Shown: positions 30,131 to 31,841 of the stretch, one piece after another
How the letters are laid out: every line of letters starts with the position of its first letter
Numbering within the stretch: the stretch's first letter is position 1
Source of the DNA: Nemertoderma westbladi
Lineage: Eukaryota; Xenacoelomorpha; Nemertodermatida; Nemertodermatidae
Length of the DNA stretch: 31,841 nucleotides
Assembly (NCBI GenBank): GCA_032718475.1
Contig: JAUCBJ010002188.1
Coordinates: forward strand, 1 to 31,841
Reading direction: 5' to 3'
Notes under the pieces: generated by a model
The model's input: only the letters and a program-made list of their open reading frames with translations
The model's database searches: none
What the model was told of the DNA's origin: nothing
Program-made: the position numbers and the translations under genes

Positions 30131-30664
30131 CATGGTTCGACAAAACTCAGTAAAGGAAGAAACAATCTAATAAGGGGTAACAAGGTGGCCTGCATCAAGT
30201 GGCGGGTGTGTTTTTTGTAAAAACACGTGGAAACGGTCGAATTGGCGGGTTTAAGTAAGCCCGGGAAGCCAATTTTGAAAATCGGCTGTGATTGGCTGCT
30301 ACATATTTGACGTCACTACGCCGTGCTAGGATAATTTCTTATATTGGTTTCTATGGAGGGTGATTTTAGATCCATTCAAATACACATTTAATCTCAATCA
30401 TTTCACACGTGGCTTATATCAATTGAAAGCGGAGAGTCTTGCGCGTCTTTTGACACCACAATTAATTAAATTCATGGTGATGAACATTGATAAAATGAAT
30501 CAATTCACAATTATAAACACGCAGATTGCTGTATTGTAGCTAATTAAGTTGAAATGTGTACCGGTCACATTGGTAATGTAAGAGCGGTACAGCGGTAGGT
30601 GTTTACTCAAATTAATGAACTGAAGCTGCAATACATCAATACTCTACGGTGGCTGAATTCGGCC
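30131..30664. other. Non-coding stretch, no feature recognised
   Basis: Mixed composition; no open frame or repeat unit recognised before the 42-bp array starts at 30665. Confidence 0.5.
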
Positions 30665-31165
30665 AAAATTAATTATATTATGAAAACACGTTTTTGGTGA
30701 TGTTGTAAAATTAATTATATTATGAAAACACGTTTCTGGTGATGTTGTAAAATTAATTATATTATGAAAACACGTTTCTGGTGATTTTGTAAAATTAATT
30801 ATATTATGAAAACACGTTTTTGGATGAACTTGCAAAATTAATTATATTATGAAAACACGTTTTTGGATGAACTTGCAAAATTAATTATATTATGAAAACA
30901 CGTTTTTGGATGAACTTGCAAAATTAATTATATTATGAAAACACGTTTTTGGATGAACTTGCAAAATTAATTATATTATGAAAACACGTTTTTGGATGAA
31001 CTTGCAAAATTAATTATATTATGAAAACACGTTTTTGGATGAACTTGCAAAATTAATTATATTATGAAAACACGTTTTTGGATGAACTTGCAAAATTAAT
31101 TATATTATGAAAACACGTTTTTGGATGAACTTGCAAAATTAATTATATTATGAAAACACGTTTTT
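30665..31165. repeat. 42/43-bp tandem array, left arm
   Basis: Twelve copies. The first four start 42 bp apart (30665, 30707, 30749, 30791) and carry TGGTGATGTTGT-type spacers. From 30791 on, the starts are 43 bp apart (30834, 30877 ... 31135) with TGGATGAACTTGC. The shared core is AAAATTAATTATATTATG + AAAACACGTTTTT. The 42-bp units leave a short minus-strand open frame that is an artefact. There are no spacers of unique sequence, so it is not CRISPR-like. Confidence 0.95.
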
Positions 31166-31200
31166 GTTGTTGATTATTAGACCTAGGCCTACATATTGGA

Positions 31201-31220
31201 GGGGGGGGGGGGGGGGGGGG
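31201..31220. repeat. Poly-G tract, 20 bases
   Basis: Uninterrupted run of 20 G inside the left arm of the large inverted repeat; it is absent from the matching place in the right arm. Confidence 0.95.
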
Positions 31221-31235
31221 TTGGGGCATGGAGGG

Positions 31236-31841
31236 GAATTCAAATATGTACTGCTACTCATTCGCCAATGATGTAATTCCTGCATACTTAGTTACCGACC
31301 GGTAATGTAGTCGATTCAATAGAGGCCTACTGCAGTACTGTTGTGCCTAGCATTGTATTGTCAGATTGTAGTAGGCCTACCGGCTACATATAGCTATGAT
31401 AACCTAGGCCTATTGGCCTAGACAGGTTTTGTTAGATACAGCTAGGCCTACTACAGTACTATGAATGGCTCTGCCTCACGCCCCGCTGTCCTACTGCAGT
31501 AGCCTACTAACTGGCCTGCACACTTCCGCACTTGCAGGAATTACATCGTTGGCGAATGAGTAGCGGTACATATTTGAATTCCCTCCATAATATAATTAAT
31601 TTTCCAGTTCAACCAAAAACGTGTTTTCATAATATAATTAATTTTGCCAGTTCAACCAAAAACGTGTTTTCATAATATAATTAATTTTGCCAGTTCAACC
31701 AAAAACGTGTTTTCATAATATAATTAATTTTGCCAGTTCAACCAAAAACGTGTTTTCATAATATAATTAATTTTGCAAGTTCATCCAAAAACGTGTTTTC
31801 ATAATATAATTAATTTTGCCAGTTCAACCAAAAACGTGTTT
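31236..31841. repeat. Centre and right arm of a large inverted repeat
   Basis: 31531-31587 is the near-exact reverse complement of 31231-31287 (GGAATTCAAATATGTACTGC, CATTCGCCAATGATGTAATT). From about 31590 to the window end come about six inverted copies of the 43-bp unit found at 30665-31165, mostly with CAGTTCAACC where the left arm has AAGTTCATCC. The 245-bp centre has several TAGGCCTA-type palindromes and no gene. The right arm runs off the window. Confidence 0.9.

Noticed and set aside
30665-31165. CRISPR-like regular array
   Set aside because: Units are directly adjacent 42/43-bp copies without unique spacers, in animal DNA with spliced genes. It is a minisatellite.

Overview
This window is animal nuclear DNA. 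Coding sequence is split by GT-AG introns, the background is AT-rich, and the DNA is dense in satellites, inverted repeats and decayed transposons (a piggyBac-type DNA transposon and at least two non-LTR-type reverse-transcriptase lineages). Frequent TAGGCCTA-type palindromes and very long minisatellites fit a marine invertebrate, possibly a non-vertebrate deuterostome; that placement is a weak guess. I see no bacterial operons, rRNA, tRNA or CRISPR.

Region 1-12.4 kb has no intact host gene. It holds palindromic tandem repeats (224-289), a 10-bp satellite (1440-1730), a broken piggyBac-like transposase (about 1738-2584) with its 3' end duplicated (2638-2760), a related 10-bp satellite (3921-4041), a MITE-like element ending in Sau-type palindromes (4187-4400), a pair of 180-bp direct repeats (5081-5260 and 6893-7071) around a larger repeat, a roughly 145-bp satellite (8880-9636), an array of GTTCTAGAAC palindromes (10731-10865) and a minus-strand retroelement remnant (about 11110-12203) that abuts a 30-bp minisatellite.

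Region 12.7-28.3 kb carries seven plus-strand exons of one SLC6-type sodium-coupled transporter. They join in frame into 460 residues covering the N-terminal tail to TM8; the 3' exons (TM9-12) lie beyond the window. The introns are swollen by repeats: intron 1 is almost all a 30/36-bp minisatellite, intron 3 holds a complete intronless TRMT44 gene (tRNA uracil-44 2'-O-methyltransferase, 594 aa) on the same strand plus an inverted pair of 15-bp satellite arrays with a candidate 10-bp target duplication, intron 5 holds a terminal-inverted-repeat element, and intron 6 holds a 17-bp/117-bp higher-order satellite.

Region 28.3-31.8 kb (intron 7) contains decayed minus-strand LINE reverse transcriptase sequence (about 29150-30130) and a large inverted repeat made of 42/43-bp arrays (30665-31165 and 31590 to the window end).

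The transporter and the tRNA methyltransferase have no evident functional link; their association is positional (a nested gene). The most notable biology is the transporter's loss of several near-invariant SLC6 residues, the nested intronless TRMT44, and the two satellite-armed inverted repeats that resemble fold-back transposons.
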